DNA of 59,139 nt, from the NCBI GenBank assembly GCA_944320195.1, contig CALUGP010000058.1:1-59139 (forward strand), read 5' to 3'. This document shows positions 9,805 through 19,300 of the stretch, piece by piece. The stretch is from an uncultured Prevotella sp. GTDB taxonomy: Bacteria > Bacteroidota > Bacteroidia > Bacteroidales > Bacteroidaceae. Position 1 is the stretch's first letter, and each line of letters starts with the position of its first letter. Position numbers and translations under genes: made by a program. The notes under the pieces were generated by a model, which was not told the origin of the DNA, did not search any database, and saw only the letters and a list, made by a program, of their open reading frames with translations.

Positions 9805-9868
9805 CGGCGAAACGGCCCACGAAAGGCGGCAAAACGGACGACGAAAGACGGCCTTTCACAACGTAAAA
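9800..9868. repeat. R-family cluster (R3) overlapping the protease stop codon
   Basis: Words such as ATTGACGGCGAAACGGC, CGAAAGGCGGC and CGAAAGACGGCCTTTC span the gap to ybeY. The TGA stop of the protease is the TGA in ATTGACGGC, a word that recurs in other R clusters (about 31625 and 55845). The coding sequence therefore ends in repeat DNA. Confidence 0.65.
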
Positions 9869-9879
9869 CACCACATATT

Positions 9880-10293
9880 ATGATAACATACAACACCGAC
9901 GGGGTGGCGATGCCCCACATAAGACGGCGCGAGATCACCGCATGGATCAAGGCCGTGGCCGCGTCTTACGGCAAGAAGGCCGGCGAGATAGGCTACATGT
10001 TCGTCAGCGACGAGAAGATACTCGAAGTAAACCGCGAGTACCTTGGACACGATTATTACACGGACATCATCACCTTCGACTACGACGAAGGCGACACCAT
10101 AAACGGCGACATAGTGATATCGCTCGACACGGTGCGCTCCAACGCCGAGCAGCTGGGCAAGGACTACATGGACGAGCTGCACCGCGTAATCATCCACGGC
10201 ATACTGCACCTCTGCGGCATCAACGACAAGGGGCCGGGCGAGCGCGAGATTATGGAGGCCGCCGAGGACAAGGCCCTGGCCATGAGGAATTAA
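9880..10293 (+). CDS. ybeY: endoribonuclease YbeY (rRNA maturation factor)
   Basis: A 137-residue UPF0054 metalloprotein involved in 16S rRNA 3'-end processing and ribosome quality control. The core motif is HRVIIHGILHLCGINDKGPGE. The two His residues of HGILH are present. The third histidine of the canonical HGxLHLxGxDH motif is replaced by Asp-Lys context, as I recall from other Bacteroidota YbeY proteins. The N-terminal region (MITYNTDGVAMPHIRRREI) and the EVNREYLGHDYYTDIITFDYDE segment are typical. It lies in a parE-protease-ybeY run and converges on coaD. Confidence 0.9.
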   Translation: MITYNTDGVAMPHIRRREITAWIKAVAASYGKKAGEIGYMFVSDEKILEVNREYLGHDYYTDIITFDYDEGDTINGDIVISLDTVRSNAEQLGKDYMDELHRVIIHGILHLCGINDKGPGEREIMEAAEDKALAMRN

Positions 10294-10308
10294 AAGTTAA
10301 GAGTTAAG

Positions 10309-10492
10309 AATTAAGAGTTAAGAGTTCTTGAATTAAGAGTTAGGAGTTAAGAATTAAGAAAATATGCTTTGCCAAGTGTCTGCAACAAAGGTGATTTTCT
10401 TAATTCTTAACTCTTAATTCTTAATTTCCAAAAGCATATTTTCTTAATTCTTAACTCCTAACTCTTAATTCAAGAACTCTTAACTCTTAATT
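10309..10492. repeat. S-type inverted repeat with perfect 62-bp arms between convergent genes
   Basis: By my reading the arms at 10309-10370 and 10431-10492 are exact reverse complements. They are built from GAATTAAGAGTTAAG-like words and end in AAAATATGCTTT. The 60-base loop carries a third array of the same words. The structure fills the gap between the ybeY and coaD stop codons and would serve as a strong bidirectional hairpin for both transcripts. Confidence 0.85.
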
Positions 10493-10504
10493 TTTAATTC
10501 TTAA

Positions 10505-10960
10505 TTATTTATTTGGAATAAACTCCGACACGTCTCTTCCGAAGTGCATCAGCTCGCGCACCATGCTCGAAGAGACGCTCTGGTATTGCGGCTCGGAGAA
10601 CATTATCAGGGTTTCCACGCCGCCTATCATGAGGTTGATGTCGGCCTGTTCGCGCTCGTATTCAAAGTCCTTCACGCTGCGCACGCCCTTTATTATGAAG
10701 CGTGCGCCCTCCCTACGGGCGAAGTCAGTCAGCAGGCCGCTGTACGCCTTCACCTCTATTTTCGGTTCGCCGGCGTATGTCCGCGCAATGTCCTCCACGC
10801 GCTTGTCCGCGCTGTAAAGGTATTTCTTGCGCACGTTCACGCCCACGCCGATGATTATCTTGTCAAACAAGGGCAGCGCGCGGCGCACTATCGCGTCGTG
10901 GCCTACGGTGAACGGGTCGAAGCTGCCAGGGAAAACGGCTTTTCTTAATTCATAATTCAT
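10505..10960 (-). CDS. coaD: phosphopantetheine adenylyltransferase
   Basis: A 151-residue nucleotidyltransferase that makes dephospho-CoA from 4'-phosphopantetheine and ATP. The nucleotide-binding motif GSFDPFTVGHDAIV is at 12-25. The KGVRSVKDFEYE segment and C-terminal YQSVSSSMVREL motif are typical of CoaD. Length is normal. The only plausible start codon lies in an AATTCAT repeat array, so the first six residues (MNYELR) are encoded by repeat sequence before the conserved KAVFPGSF. The gene lies downstream of ruvB on the same strand, separated by a 31-bp perfect inverted repeat. Confidence 0.94.
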   Translation of the reverse strand: MNYELRKAVFPGSFDPFTVGHDAIVRRALPLFDKIIIGVGVNVRKKYLYSADKRVEDIARTYAGEPKIEVKAYSGLLTDFARREGARFIIKGVRSVKDFEYEREQADINLMIGGVETLIMFSEPQYQSVSSSMVRELMHFGRDVSEFIPNK

Positions 10961-11098
10961 AATTCACAATGCATAATTTTTTCAATTCATAATTCACAAT
11001 TCATAATTCATAATCGGGTTGTTGGGGTGCTGAAAGCTGTAAGGCAGCGAAAACATCCACCCAATTATGAATTATGAATTGTGAATTATGAATTATAA
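10945..11098. repeat. S-type AATTCATAATTC inverted repeat between coaD and ruvB
   Basis: Perfect 31-bp arms (10984-11014 and 11064-11094) enclose a GC-richer loop. A further run of the same words at 10945-10978 contains the coaD start codon. The ruvB stop codon (11086-11088) lies inside the right arm. The repeat therefore supplies both the end of one gene and the beginning of the next. Confidence 0.85.
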
Positions 11099-12129
11099 AA
11101 CAGGTCCTGTTCTCTCGGCTCTTGGCCGCACATGCGGCGGCCGAAGTGGCTGTAAGCCAGCTCCGTGGCCATGCGTCCGCGCGGCGTGCGCTTGATGAAT
11201 CCCTCCATGATGAGGTAAGGCTCGTAGACCTCCTCCACCGTGCCTGCGTCCTCGCCGATGGCGGTTGCTATGGTGGTCACGCCAACGGGGCCTCCGCGGA
11301 ACTTGTCGATGATGGTCAGCAGAATCTTGTTGTCTATCTCGTCCAGGCCGTACTGGTCGATGTTGAGCGCCGTCAGCGCTATCTTGGCGATGGCCGTGTC
11401 TATGCGGCCGGTGCCCTTCACCTGGGCGAAGTCCCTCACGCGGCGCAGCAGTGCGTTGGCTATGCGGGGCGTGCCTCGGCTTCGCCGGGCTATCTCCACG
11501 GCCGCGTCGTCGTCAATGGGCACCTTCAGGATGGAGGCGGAGCGGCGCAGAATCTTGGTGAGCGTTTCCGGCTCGTAGTATTCCAGGTGCAGGTTTATGC
11601 CGAAGCGCGCCCTGAGCGGCGCGGTGAGCAGTCCGCTGCGCGTGGTCGCGCCGACGAGGGTGAATGGGTTAAGGTCAATCTGTATGGAGCGTGCCGAGGG
11701 CCCTTTGTCAATCATTATGTCTATGCGGTAGTCCTCCATGGCCGAGTAGAGATACTCCTCCACGACGGGCGAGAGGCGGTGAATCTCGTCTATGAAGAGC
11801 ACGTCGTTCGGCTCGAGCGATGTCAGTATGCCGGCCAGGTCGCCCGGCTTGTCGAGCACCGGGCCGCTGGTCAGCTTGAATCCCACGCCCAACTCGTTGG
11901 CTATGATGTTGCTCAGGGTGGTCTTCCCCAGTCCGGGAGGGCCGTGCAGCAGGGTGTGGTCGAGCGGTTCGCCGCGGTATTTGGCCGCCTCGACGAACAC
12001 CTCGAGGTTCTCCACCACCTTCTGTTGTCCGCTGAAGTCGCCGAAGCGCAGGGGGCGCAGGGCGTTCTCAAACTCCTTCTCGGCCGACGAGAGCGCGTTG
12101 TTGCGTATGTCGAAGTCGTTGTCTGTCAT
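11086..12129 (-). CDS. ruvB: Holliday junction branch migration helicase RuvB
   Basis: A 347-residue AAA+ ATPase, the motor of the RuvAB complex in recombinational repair. Walker A is [13 protein letters not shown] near 64-76, Walker B is FIDEIHRL, and sensor and arginine-finger regions follow ([18 protein letters not shown]). The C-terminal winged helix has [21 protein letters not shown]. Length is usual. The last residues (YNS) and the stop codon come from an AATTCATAA repeat. A minus-strand CAAAGTTA (TAACTTTG -7) at 12156-12163 is a plausible promoter element. No ruvA or ruvC is in the window. Confidence 0.95.
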   Translation of the reverse strand: MTDNDFDIRNNALSSAEKEFENALRPLRFGDFSGQQKVVENLEVFVEAAKYRGEPLDHTLLHGPPGLGKTTLSNIIANELGVGFKLTSGPVLDKPGDLAGILTSLEPNDVLFIDEIHRLSPVVEEYLYSAMEDYRIDIMIDKGPSARSIQIDLNPFTLVGATTRSGLLTAPLRARFGINLHLEYYEPETLTKILRRSASILKVPIDDDAAVEIARRSRGTPRIANALLRRVRDFAQVKGTGRIDTAIAKIALTALNIDQYGLDEIDNKILLTIIDKFRGGPVGVTTIATAIGEDAGTVEEVYEPYLIMEGFIKRTPRGRMATELAYSHFGRRMCGQEPREQDLFYNS

Positions 12130-12212
12130 TCTGTAACGTTATTGTCAGTCGGATGCAAAGTTAAGAAAAAATCGCCAAACGGCCATCGCCGCGGCGCAAT
12201 TTCGCAAAAGGC

Positions 12213-12400
12213 CAATCATGCCCATTCGGCTTATCCGGCCCATTGGGCTTGTTTGTTTAATAGGCCCAATGAGCCTGATTAGCCTAATGTGGCCGGCGGA
12301 CTGTTTGCAATCGACGGCCTTTCGCCTTGTAAAAGGCCGCAAACCGCACGCCAAAAGACGGCCTTTCGCAGGCTAAAAGACGGCCTTTTGCAACATGCTG
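12213..12400. repeat. T-family tract and R-family cluster (T5/R4)
   Basis: Divergent gap between ruvB and the DEAD-box helicase gene. T-type words (GGCTTATCC, GGCCCATTG, GGCTTGTTT, then AATAGGCCC, CCTGATTAG) fill about 12213-12287. R-type words (ACGGCCTTTCGCC, AAAAGGCCGC, AAAAGACGGCCTTTCGC) fill about 12300-12395. The following bases up to 12510 hold nothing recognisable. Confidence 0.65.
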
Positions 12401-12512
12401 TGGCCCAACGTGTTACGCCGGCGCATCCATGCCGCCGGGCGATTGGCGGCTCGGTTTGTGCGCGCCTGGGTGCAACCTTTACATTGATTTTATCTGTTTC
12501 TTGTTTTTTTCT

Positions 12513-12543
12513 TTTGCACTTGTCGTTTTTTGCACTATCTTTG
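12513..12543 (+). promoter_or_regulatory. promoter of the DEAD-box helicase gene
   Basis: TTTG at 12513-12516 and TATCTTTG at 12536-12543 are separated by 19 bp, a match to the Bacteroidota primary-sigma promoter (TTTG-N19/20-TAnnTTTG). Transcription would start near 12550, giving a leader of roughly 65 nt. The leader contains a T-rich stretch just before the TTG start codon, as is common for cold-shock-type helicase genes. Confidence 0.7.
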
Positions 12544-12613
12544 CACCCGTGAAAGCCAAACGGAGCTTGAACGTTTGGCGTGACTGCAGTTTTTTATACA
12601 TAATTTTTTTAGA

Positions 12614-14500
12614 TTGAAGACATTTGAAGAATTGGGCGTCAGCGAAGAGATTCGCCGCGCCATTGAGGAACTGGGCTTTGAGCAACCGATGCCTGTACAG
12701 GAGGAAGTGATCCCGTATCTGCTGGGTAACCGTAACGACGTCATCGCGCTGGCGCAGACCGGCACGGGCAAGACGGCCGCCTTTGGCATACCCGTGCTGC
12801 AGCGCACTGACGCGCGTGTGCGCCAGACGCAGGCTCTTGTGCTCAGCCCTACGAGGGAACTGTGCCTGCAGATAGCCGACGACTTGAAGGACTTTTCAAA
12901 GTACCTGAGCGGCATCAACGTCGTACCAGTGTACGGAGGCACGTCTATTGAGAACCAAATCCGCGCCCTGAAGCACGGCGCACAGATCATCGTGGCCACC
13001 CCGGGACGACTCATCGACCTGATGCACCGTGGCGCGGCGAAGCTCGAGGCCGTCAAGAACGTGGTGCTCGACGAGGCCGACGAGATGCTCAACATGGGCT
13101 TCTCCGAGAGCATCGACGAGATACTCGCCGGCGTGCCGAAGGACCGCAACACGCTGCTCTTCTCGGCAACGATGAGCCGCGAGATCGAGAAAATAGCCCG
13201 CAACTACCTCACCGACCCGAAGGAGATAGTGGTGGGAAGCCGCAACGAGGGAGCCGAACACGTCAACCACATCTACTACATGGTGAACGCCAAGGACAAG
13301 TACCTGGCCCTGAAGCGCATAGTTGACTACTACCCCAAAATCTTCGCGATAATCTTCTGCCGCACGAAGCGCGAGACACAGGAGATTGCCGACAAGCTCA
13401 TACACGACGGATACAACGCCGAGTCGCTCCACGGAGACCTCTCGCAGCAGCAGCGCGACCTCACGATGCAGAAGTTCCGCCAGCACTTGACGCAGCTGCT
13501 CGTGGCCACCGACGTGGCCGCACGCGGACTCGACGTTGACGACCTTACCCACGTAATCAACTACGGACTGCCCGACGACATCGAGAGCTACACCCACCGC
13601 AGCGGACGTACTGGCCGCGCCGGCAAGAAGGGAACGTCAATCTCCATCGTGCACACCCGTGAGAAGTCGAAGATACGCGCCATAGAGAAGACCATAGGCA
13701 AGGAGTTCGTGCAGGCGGACATACCCTCGGCCGAGGAAATCTGCAAGAAGCAGCTCTACAAGGTGATGGACCAGATAGTCAAGACCGACGTGAACGAGGA
13801 GGAGATAGCCCCCTTCATGGACGACATCAACCGCTACTTCGAGTTCATCGACAAGGAAGACGTCATCAAGAAGATTGTCAGCTTGGAGTTCGGCCGCTTC
13901 CTCGCATACTACGCCGACGCGCCAGAGATAGAGAAACCCACCGGCCGCGGAGACAAGAAAAAGAAGGAGCGCACCAGCGACGAGCGCAAGCGCACCCACA
14001 AGGCTGAGGCCGGCTACCGCCGCCTGTTCATCAACCTGGGCAAGGCCGACGGCTTCTACCCGGGTGAGCTGATGCAGTTCGTCAACCGCAACATGCGCGG
14101 CGGACGGCAGGAGATAGGCGCGATAGACCTTATGTCGAAGATGTCTTACTTCGAAGTGCCCGAAAGGGACGCGGCCAAGGTGATGCGCGCCTTGGACGGA
14201 ACCACGTACAAGGGCCGCCAGGTGCGCTGCAACGACGCCGACCGCGACAGCAAGCCGCAGCGCGGGGCGTGGAAGAACGACAAGCCCGGCAGCTTCGAGA
14301 AGAAGTCGAAGCGGCGCGACCAGGAGGGCGGAGAGCGCTCGGAGCGCCGCCGCAAGAAGGCCGACGCCGGCTTCCAGGAGAGCGGACGGCAGGACGACTG
14401 GAGGCAGTTCTTCACCAAGGAGGCGAAGGACGTGAAGCTCGTGGGCGACGAGCCAGACTTCAGCGAGGAAGGATGGGCACGCCGCAAGCCGAAGAAGTAA
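12614..14500 (+). CDS. DEAD-box ATP-dependent RNA helicase (DeaD/CsdA type)
   Basis: A 628-residue RNA helicase, probably for ribosome assembly or RNA turnover. A TTG codon is chosen as start because the protein then begins MKTFEELGVS, the usual N-terminus in Bacteroidota, and no in-frame ATG lies close upstream. Motifs: Q motif QPMPVQE (24-30), Walker A AQTGTGKT (47-54), PTRELC (79-84), TPGRLIDL (129-136), DEAD (153-156), SAT (184-186), and HRSGRTGRAG in the second RecA domain. A DbpA-like RNA-binding domain follows near 470-550 (RRLFINLGKADGFYPGELM, KMSYFEVPE). The last 80 residues are a basic, low-complexity tail ending RRKPKK. A good TTTG-N19-TATCTTTG promoter lies upstream. Confidence 0.94.
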   Translation: MKTFEELGVSEEIRRAIEELGFEQPMPVQEEVIPYLLGNRNDVIALAQTGTGKTAAFGIPVLQRTDARVRQTQALVLSPTRELCLQIADDLKDFSKYLSGINVVPVYGGTSIENQIRALKHGAQIIVATPGRLIDLMHRGAAKLEAVKNVVLDEADEMLNMGFSESIDEILAGVPKDRNTLLFSATMSREIEKIARNYLTDPKEIVVGSRNEGAEHVNHIYYMVNAKDKYLALKRIVDYYPKIFAIIFCRTKRETQEIADKLIHDGYNAESLHGDLSQQQRDLTMQKFRQHLTQLLVATDVAARGLDVDDLTHVINYGLPDDIESYTHRSGRTGRAGKKGTSISIVHTREKSKIRAIEKTIGKEFVQADIPSAEEICKKQLYKVMDQIVKTDVNEEEIAPFMDDINRYFEFIDKEDVIKKIVSLEFGRFLAYYADAPEIEKPTGRGDKKKKERTSDERKRTHKAEAGYRRLFINLGKADGFYPGELMQFVNRNMRGGRQEIGAIDLMSKMSYFEVPERDAAKVMRALDGTTYKGRQVRCNDADRDSKPQRGAWKNDKPGSFEKKSKRRDQEGGERSERRRKKADAGFQESGRQDDWRQFFTKEAKDVKLVGDEPDFSEEGWARRKPKK

Positions 14501-14504
14501 GGGT

Positions 14505-14894
14505 CCGAAGCCTGGCAACCAGGCACCCACCCCAACCCTCCCAAAGGGAGGGAGCTTGGCATGCTGACGATGCTTGGCGGAGTATGGGCAAGGGATTTGA
14601 GAATGATTTGTAATTGACTGATAATCAGACAGCTTATGAAAGGCCGTCTTTCGCACTGCGGAAGATGGCCTTTTGCGTTGCCGTTTGCGGCCTTTAGCCT
14701 TGCAAAAGGCCATCAATCGCATTAGGCTCATTCGGCCCATCGGGCTTATTTGGCCTATTGGCCCAATGAGCCTAATAGGCCAAATAAGGCGGATAAGGCA
14801 TTGGTCTAAGAACGGCAAGCCACAATTTCCGCAAAAGTAATCAAGCTCCCTCCCTTCGGGAGGGCTGGGATGGGTGTCTGGTTGCCAGGCTTCG
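14505..14894. repeat. paired C-family arms enclosing R5 and T6 repeats
   Basis: Two facing C-family arms of about 53 nt (14505-14557 and 14842-14894) share CCGAAGCCTGGCAACCAG, then CACCCAYCCCARCCCTCCC, then GGGAGGGAGCTTG, in inverted orientation. They enclose an R cluster (about 14637-14716) and a strongly mirrored T tract (about 14721-14806). The roughly 390-bp block looks like a composite, mostly self-complementary unit filling the gap between the helicase and the efflux adaptor gene. The inner span 14560-14635 shows nothing else. Confidence 0.7.
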
Positions 14895-14905
14895 GGTGTC
14901 AAATT

Positions 14906-14940
14906 TGCAACCAAGTTGCATTCAAAAAAACTTATTTTTG
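14906..14940 (+). promoter_or_regulatory. candidate operator and -7 element of the RND efflux operon
   Basis: TGCAACCAAGTTGCA (14906-14920) is a near-perfect palindrome (6-bp arms). It starts 27 bp before a TATTTTTG -7 element at 14933-14940, and the adaptor start codon follows 28 bp later. The same palindrome occurs at the identical distance from the -7 element upstream of the P-type ATPase at 38.4 kb. A TTTG overlaps the left edge of the palindrome but is 25 bp from the -7 element, longer than the usual spacer. The promoter may therefore depend on a regulator. Confidence 0.6.
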
Positions 14941-14968
14941 CGCCTAAAAACAAAAACATCCTGATTTT

Positions 14969-16108
14969 ATGAAGCACAAGACCATCATCACCGCGGCCTG
15001 CGCCACGCTGCTGCTCACGGCCTGCGGCCACGGCGGAGACCGCCACGTGACGGCCGACGGACACGCCGGCGAGGCTAAGGAGCACGGCCACGAGATTGTA
15101 ATCAGCGCCAAGGAGGCCGAAGCTTCGGGCATAAAGGCCGAGGCGGTGGAGGCCGGAGAGTTCAGCGGAGTGATACCATGCGGCGGCAAGATACTGGCCG
15201 CTCAGGGCGACGAGGCCACCGTCGTGGCCACCGTGCCGGGCATAGTGAGGCTCGCCCGCGGACTGGCCGAAGGCGCTCCGGTGAGCCGTGGCGGCACGGT
15301 GTTCACCATATCGTCGAAGAACCTGCAGGACGACCCCGCGCGCCAGGCCGCCGTAGAATACCAGAAGGCCAAGAGCGAATACGAGCGCGCGGCGCAACTG
15401 GTGAAGGACAGGATAGTCACCCAAAAGGAGTTCAACGCCCTGAAGGCCGGCTACGAGGCCGCACGCATAGCATGGGAGGCTTACTCCGGCGGCGCCGGGG
15501 GCAAAGGCGGCACGGCCGTGAAGTCGCCTCTTGGCGGATATGTGAAGGCGTGCCTGGTGAAGGACGGCGACTACGTCAGCGTGGGCCAGCCGCTGATGAC
15601 CGTCACGCAGACGCGCTCGCTCTACCTGCGCGCCAATGTGCCCGAGCGTTACTATGCATTGATGGGCACTCTCCGTTCGGCCAAGTTCAAGGCGGCTTAT
15701 GCCGACCGCGTCTACGACCTGGCGCAGATGGACGGCCGTCTCGTGGCGGCGGGCAAGCAGACGGGCGACGGCTCGCCGTACATTCCCGTGACATTCGAGT
15801 TCGCCAACCGCGCCGGCGTGGCTCCCGGCGCGTTCGTGGAGACCTATCTGCTCACCGCTCCCAGGCAGGGCGTTGTGAGTGTTCCAGTCTCGGCGTTGAC
15901 CGACGAGCAGGGGCTTAACTTCGTCTACGTGCAGACCGACCCCACGTGCTATGAGCGCCGCGAGGTCACCGTCGGCCAGACCGACGGCGAGCGCGTCGAG
16001 ATAAAGAGCGGCCTGAAGGCCGGCGAGAAGGTGGTAACGGAGGGTGCCGTGCAGGTGCGTCTGGCATCAGCAAGCAACACTATACCAGGACATACGCATA
16101 ACCATTAA
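14969..16108 (+). CDS. RND efflux periplasmic adaptor lipoprotein (CusB/CzcB-like)
   Basis: A 379-residue membrane-fusion protein linking an inner-membrane RND pump to an outer-membrane channel. A lipoprotein signal peptide ends at LTAC (Cys19). A His-rich stretch follows (GHGGDRHVTADGHAGE, EHGHE), and the protein ends in GHTHNH. Both ends suit metal binding. An alpha-hairpin region (about 110-170, AAVEYQKAKSEYERAAQLV) lies between lipoyl and beta-barrel segments (VKSPLGGYVKACLVKDGDYV). The pump and channel genes follow on the same strand, and together they form a complete tripartite operon. Metal efflux is favoured by the pump type and the His-rich ends. A non-metal substrate remains possible. 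Confidence 0.9.
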   Translation: MKHKTIITAACATLLLTACGHGGDRHVTADGHAGEAKEHGHEIVISAKEAEASGIKAEAVEAGEFSGVIPCGGKILAAQGDEATVVATVPGIVRLARGLAEGAPVSRGGTVFTISSKNLQDDPARQAAVEYQKAKSEYERAAQLVKDRIVTQKEFNALKAGYEAARIAWEAYSGGAGGKGGTAVKSPLGGYVKACLVKDGDYVSVGQPLMTVTQTRSLYLRANVPERYYALMGTLRSAKFKAAYADRVYDLAQMDGRLVAAGKQTGDGSPYIPVTFEFANRAGVAPGAFVETYLLTAPRQGVVSVPVSALTDEQGLNFVYVQTDPTCYERREVTVGQTDGERVEIKSGLKAGEKVVTEGAVQVRLASASNTIPGHTHNH

Positions 16109-16120
16109 AGCCCCTGACGA

Positions 16121-16336
16121 CCTGACACCCACCCCACCCCTCCCAAAGGGAGGGAGCTTAATATGAATATGTATTTAACTATTAAAAATCAAACAACCAC
16201 CCCGGCCTTTCCGAAAGGAATAGCTTGACATGCCTTTCGGGTTTGTACCTGCGGCATATACGGCATATACGGCTTATTTGTCTTATAATTAAAAGCATAC
16301 CAAGCCCCCTCCCTTCGGGAGGGCTGGGGTGGGTTT
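16121..16336. repeat. facing C-family repeats between adaptor and pump genes
   Basis: A C-type unit at about 16121-16158 (CACCCACCCCACCCCTCCC with GGGAGGGAGCTT) faces another at about 16298-16336 (CCTCCCTTCGGGAGGGC, then TGGGGTGGGT). A decayed copy lies near 16197-16226, and a short T-like tract (about 16248-16286) with two direct CGGCATATA words lies between them. The gap interrupts an otherwise obvious operon and may adjust the adaptor-to-pump ratio. Confidence 0.65.
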
Positions 16337-16342
16337 TAGCTT

Positions 16343-19300
16343 ATGCTCAACAAGATAATTCATTTCTCACTGCACAACCGCCTGCTCGTACTCGTTGCGG
16401 CGGTGCTGCTCACCGTGGCCGGAATAGTGGCCACGCAGAAGACGGAAGTCGACGTGTTCCCCGACCTCAACGCCCCTACCGTGGTCGTAATGACCGAAGC
16501 CGGAGGCATGGCCGCCGAGGAGGTGGAGCAGCTCGTGACGTTCCCCATAGAGACGGCGGTCAACGGCGCCACCCACGTGCGCCGCGTGCGCTCCTCCTCG
16601 GCCACGGGATTTTCGGTCGTATGGGTGGAGTTCGACTGGGACACCGACATCTACCTGGCCCGCCAGATAGTCTCCGAGAAGCTCGCGGCGGTCACCGAGA
16701 CGCTGCCCGAGAACGTGGGCAAGCCGACGCTCGGCCCACAGTCGTCGATTCTCGGAGAGGTGCTCATCGTCGGACTGACCGCCGACAGCACCTCGATGAT
16801 GGACCTGCGCACCATAGCCGACTGGACCATACGCCCCCGACTGATGTCAACGGGCGGCGTGTCGCAGGTGGCCGTGCTCGGCGGCGACATCAAGGAGTAC
16901 CAGATTCTGCTGCACCCGGGGCGCATGGCGCACTACGGAGTTACGCTCGGAGAGGTGCTCGCCGTCACCGACCAGATGAACCGCAACACCAACGGAGGCG
17001 TAATCTATGAGTACGGCAACGAGTACATAGTGCGCGGAGTGGTGTCAACCGACGACGCGGAGCAGATGGCCGACGTGGTGGTGAAGACAAATGGCGGCGA
17101 CGCAGTTACCCTCGGCGACGTTGCCGACGTGCAGGTCGGCGCACAATTGCCGCGCCTCGGCCTCGCGTCGGAGAAGGGACGGCCCGCCGTTCTGCTAACC
17201 GTCACCAAGCAGCCGGGCACCGGCACCATCGAGCTTACACGCCGCCTGGAGGCCGCGTTGAAGGACTTGGAGAAGAATTTGCCCAAGGACGTGCATGTAT
17301 CGACTGACGCTTTCCGCCAGTCGCGGTTCATAGAAAGTTCCATAAACAACGTCGAGCACTCGCTCTACGAGGGCGCGCTGTTCGTCGTAGTGGTGCTGTT
17401 CCTCTTCCTTGCGAACATCCGCACCACCATAATTTCATTGATTACGCTGCCCGTGTCGCTGCTCATGTCGCTCCTGGTGCTGCACTATTTCGGCATGAGC
17501 GTCAACACGATGAGCCTCGGCGGACTGGCAATCGCCATCGGTTCGCTCGTCGACGACGCAATAGTCGACGTCGAGAACGTGTGGAAACACTTGCGGGAGA
17601 ACCGACTGCTGCCCAAGGAACGGCGGTTGCCCGTGCTCGACGTGGTGTTCAACGCCTCCCGCGAGGTGCGCATGCCGATACTCAACTCCACGGCGATAAT
17701 CATCGTAAGCTTCGTCCCCTTGTTCTATCTTAGCGGCATGGAGGGGCGCATGCTCATACCGCTCGGCGTGGCCTTCATCGTTGCCTTGGCGGCTTCCACG
17801 GTGGTGGCATTGACCCTTACGCCAGTGCTTTGCAGCTATCTGCTGGGCGGAGGGAAGGAAAACGGAGTGCCGCGCGAGGCTTTCGTGGCGCGTTGGATGA
17901 AGAAGCATTATGAAAAAGGGCTTCTCTGGGCGCTCGACCACAAGCGTCCCGTGGTGGCTTCCACCGTCGTCTTGTTCGCCGTTGCCGTCGGCCTGTTCTT
18001 CACTTTGGGCCACAGCTTCCTGCCGAAGTTCAACGAAGGCTCGTTCACAATCAACATAAGCTCGATGCCGGGAATATCTCTTGAAGAGTCGGACAAGATT
18101 GGCCGCCGCGCCGAAGAGATACTTTTGTCGATCCCCGAGATACAGACCGTGGCGCGAAAGACCGGCCGCGCCGAGCTTGACGAGCACGCATTGGGCGTAA
18201 ATGTGTCTGAGATAGAGGCTCCGTTCGAGCTGAAAGACCGCTCGCACGAGGAGCTTCTGGACGACATACGCCACCGTCTCGCCACAATAAAGGGCGCTAA
18301 CATAGAGATAGGCCAGCCCATCAGCCACCGCATCGACGCGATGCTCAGCGGCACGCAGGCCGGCATCGCCATAAAGCTTTTCGGCGACGACCTCAACCGT
18401 ATGTACTCCATCGCTAACCAAATAAAGGCTTCGATCGCCGACGTTGACGGCCTGGCCGACCTCAACGTGGAGCAGCAGGTGGAGCGGCCCGAGCTTGAGA
18501 TAAAGCCAAGGCGCGAGATGCTGAAGATGTACGGAATACCGATGGCCGACTTCAACACGTTCGTCCGCGTCAACATGGCCGGCGAAACGGTGTCGCAGGT
18601 GTATGAGAAGGGCGGCAGCTTCAACCTCGTGGTGCGCGCCGCCGAGCACGACCGCTGCGACATGGAGCGCATACGCGACCTCATGATCGACACGCCCGAC
18701 GGGCGCAAGGTGCCCCTGGCGAGCGTGGCCGAGGTGAAATCAAGCATGGGGCCGAACACTATAAACCGCGAGAACGTGAAGCGCAAGCTCGTGATATCGG
18801 CCAACGCGAGCGGCAGGGACATGCGCAGCGTGGTGAACGACATACAGAAGCGCATAGAGAAGGAAGTGAAGTTGCCCGAAGGATACCACGTGGAGTACGG
18901 CGGACAGTTCGAGAGCGAGCAGGCGGCCAGCCGCACCCTGACGCTCGCCTCGGCGCTGAGCATAGTTGTGATATTCCTTCTTCTGTACATGCAGTTCAAG
19001 AACACGCTCGAGAGTGCGGTGATACTCATCAACCTGCCGCTGGCCTTGATAGGCGGCGTGTTCACCCTGGTGCTCACCACCGGGGAGGTAAGCATACCGG
19101 CCATCATAGGCTTCATCTCGCTCTTCGGCATCGCCACGCGCAACGGCATGCTGCTCGTGAGCCATTACAACACGCTGCGCGGCGAGGGCGCGGGCAGTGT
19201 GAGGGAGTGCGTGGTGCGCGGTTCGCTCGACAGGCTGAACCCCATCCTCATGACCGCCCTGTGCTCCGCGCTCGCCCTGATACCGCTTGCCATGCGCGGA

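Noticed and set aside
9880-10293. YbeY appears to lack the third metal-binding histidine
   Set aside because: As I recall, YbeY proteins in Bacteroidota commonly have this variation. The rest of the motif and the length are intact, so it is not evidence of decay.
13637-15424. A 595-codon minus-strand open frame antisense to the helicase and adaptor genes, and similar long antisense frames (e.g. 220-1080, 11122-12282, 17908-19149)
   Set aside because: These mirror strongly supported genes in GC-rich DNA, where antisense frames stay open by codon bias. Their translations have no family features and are skewed in composition.
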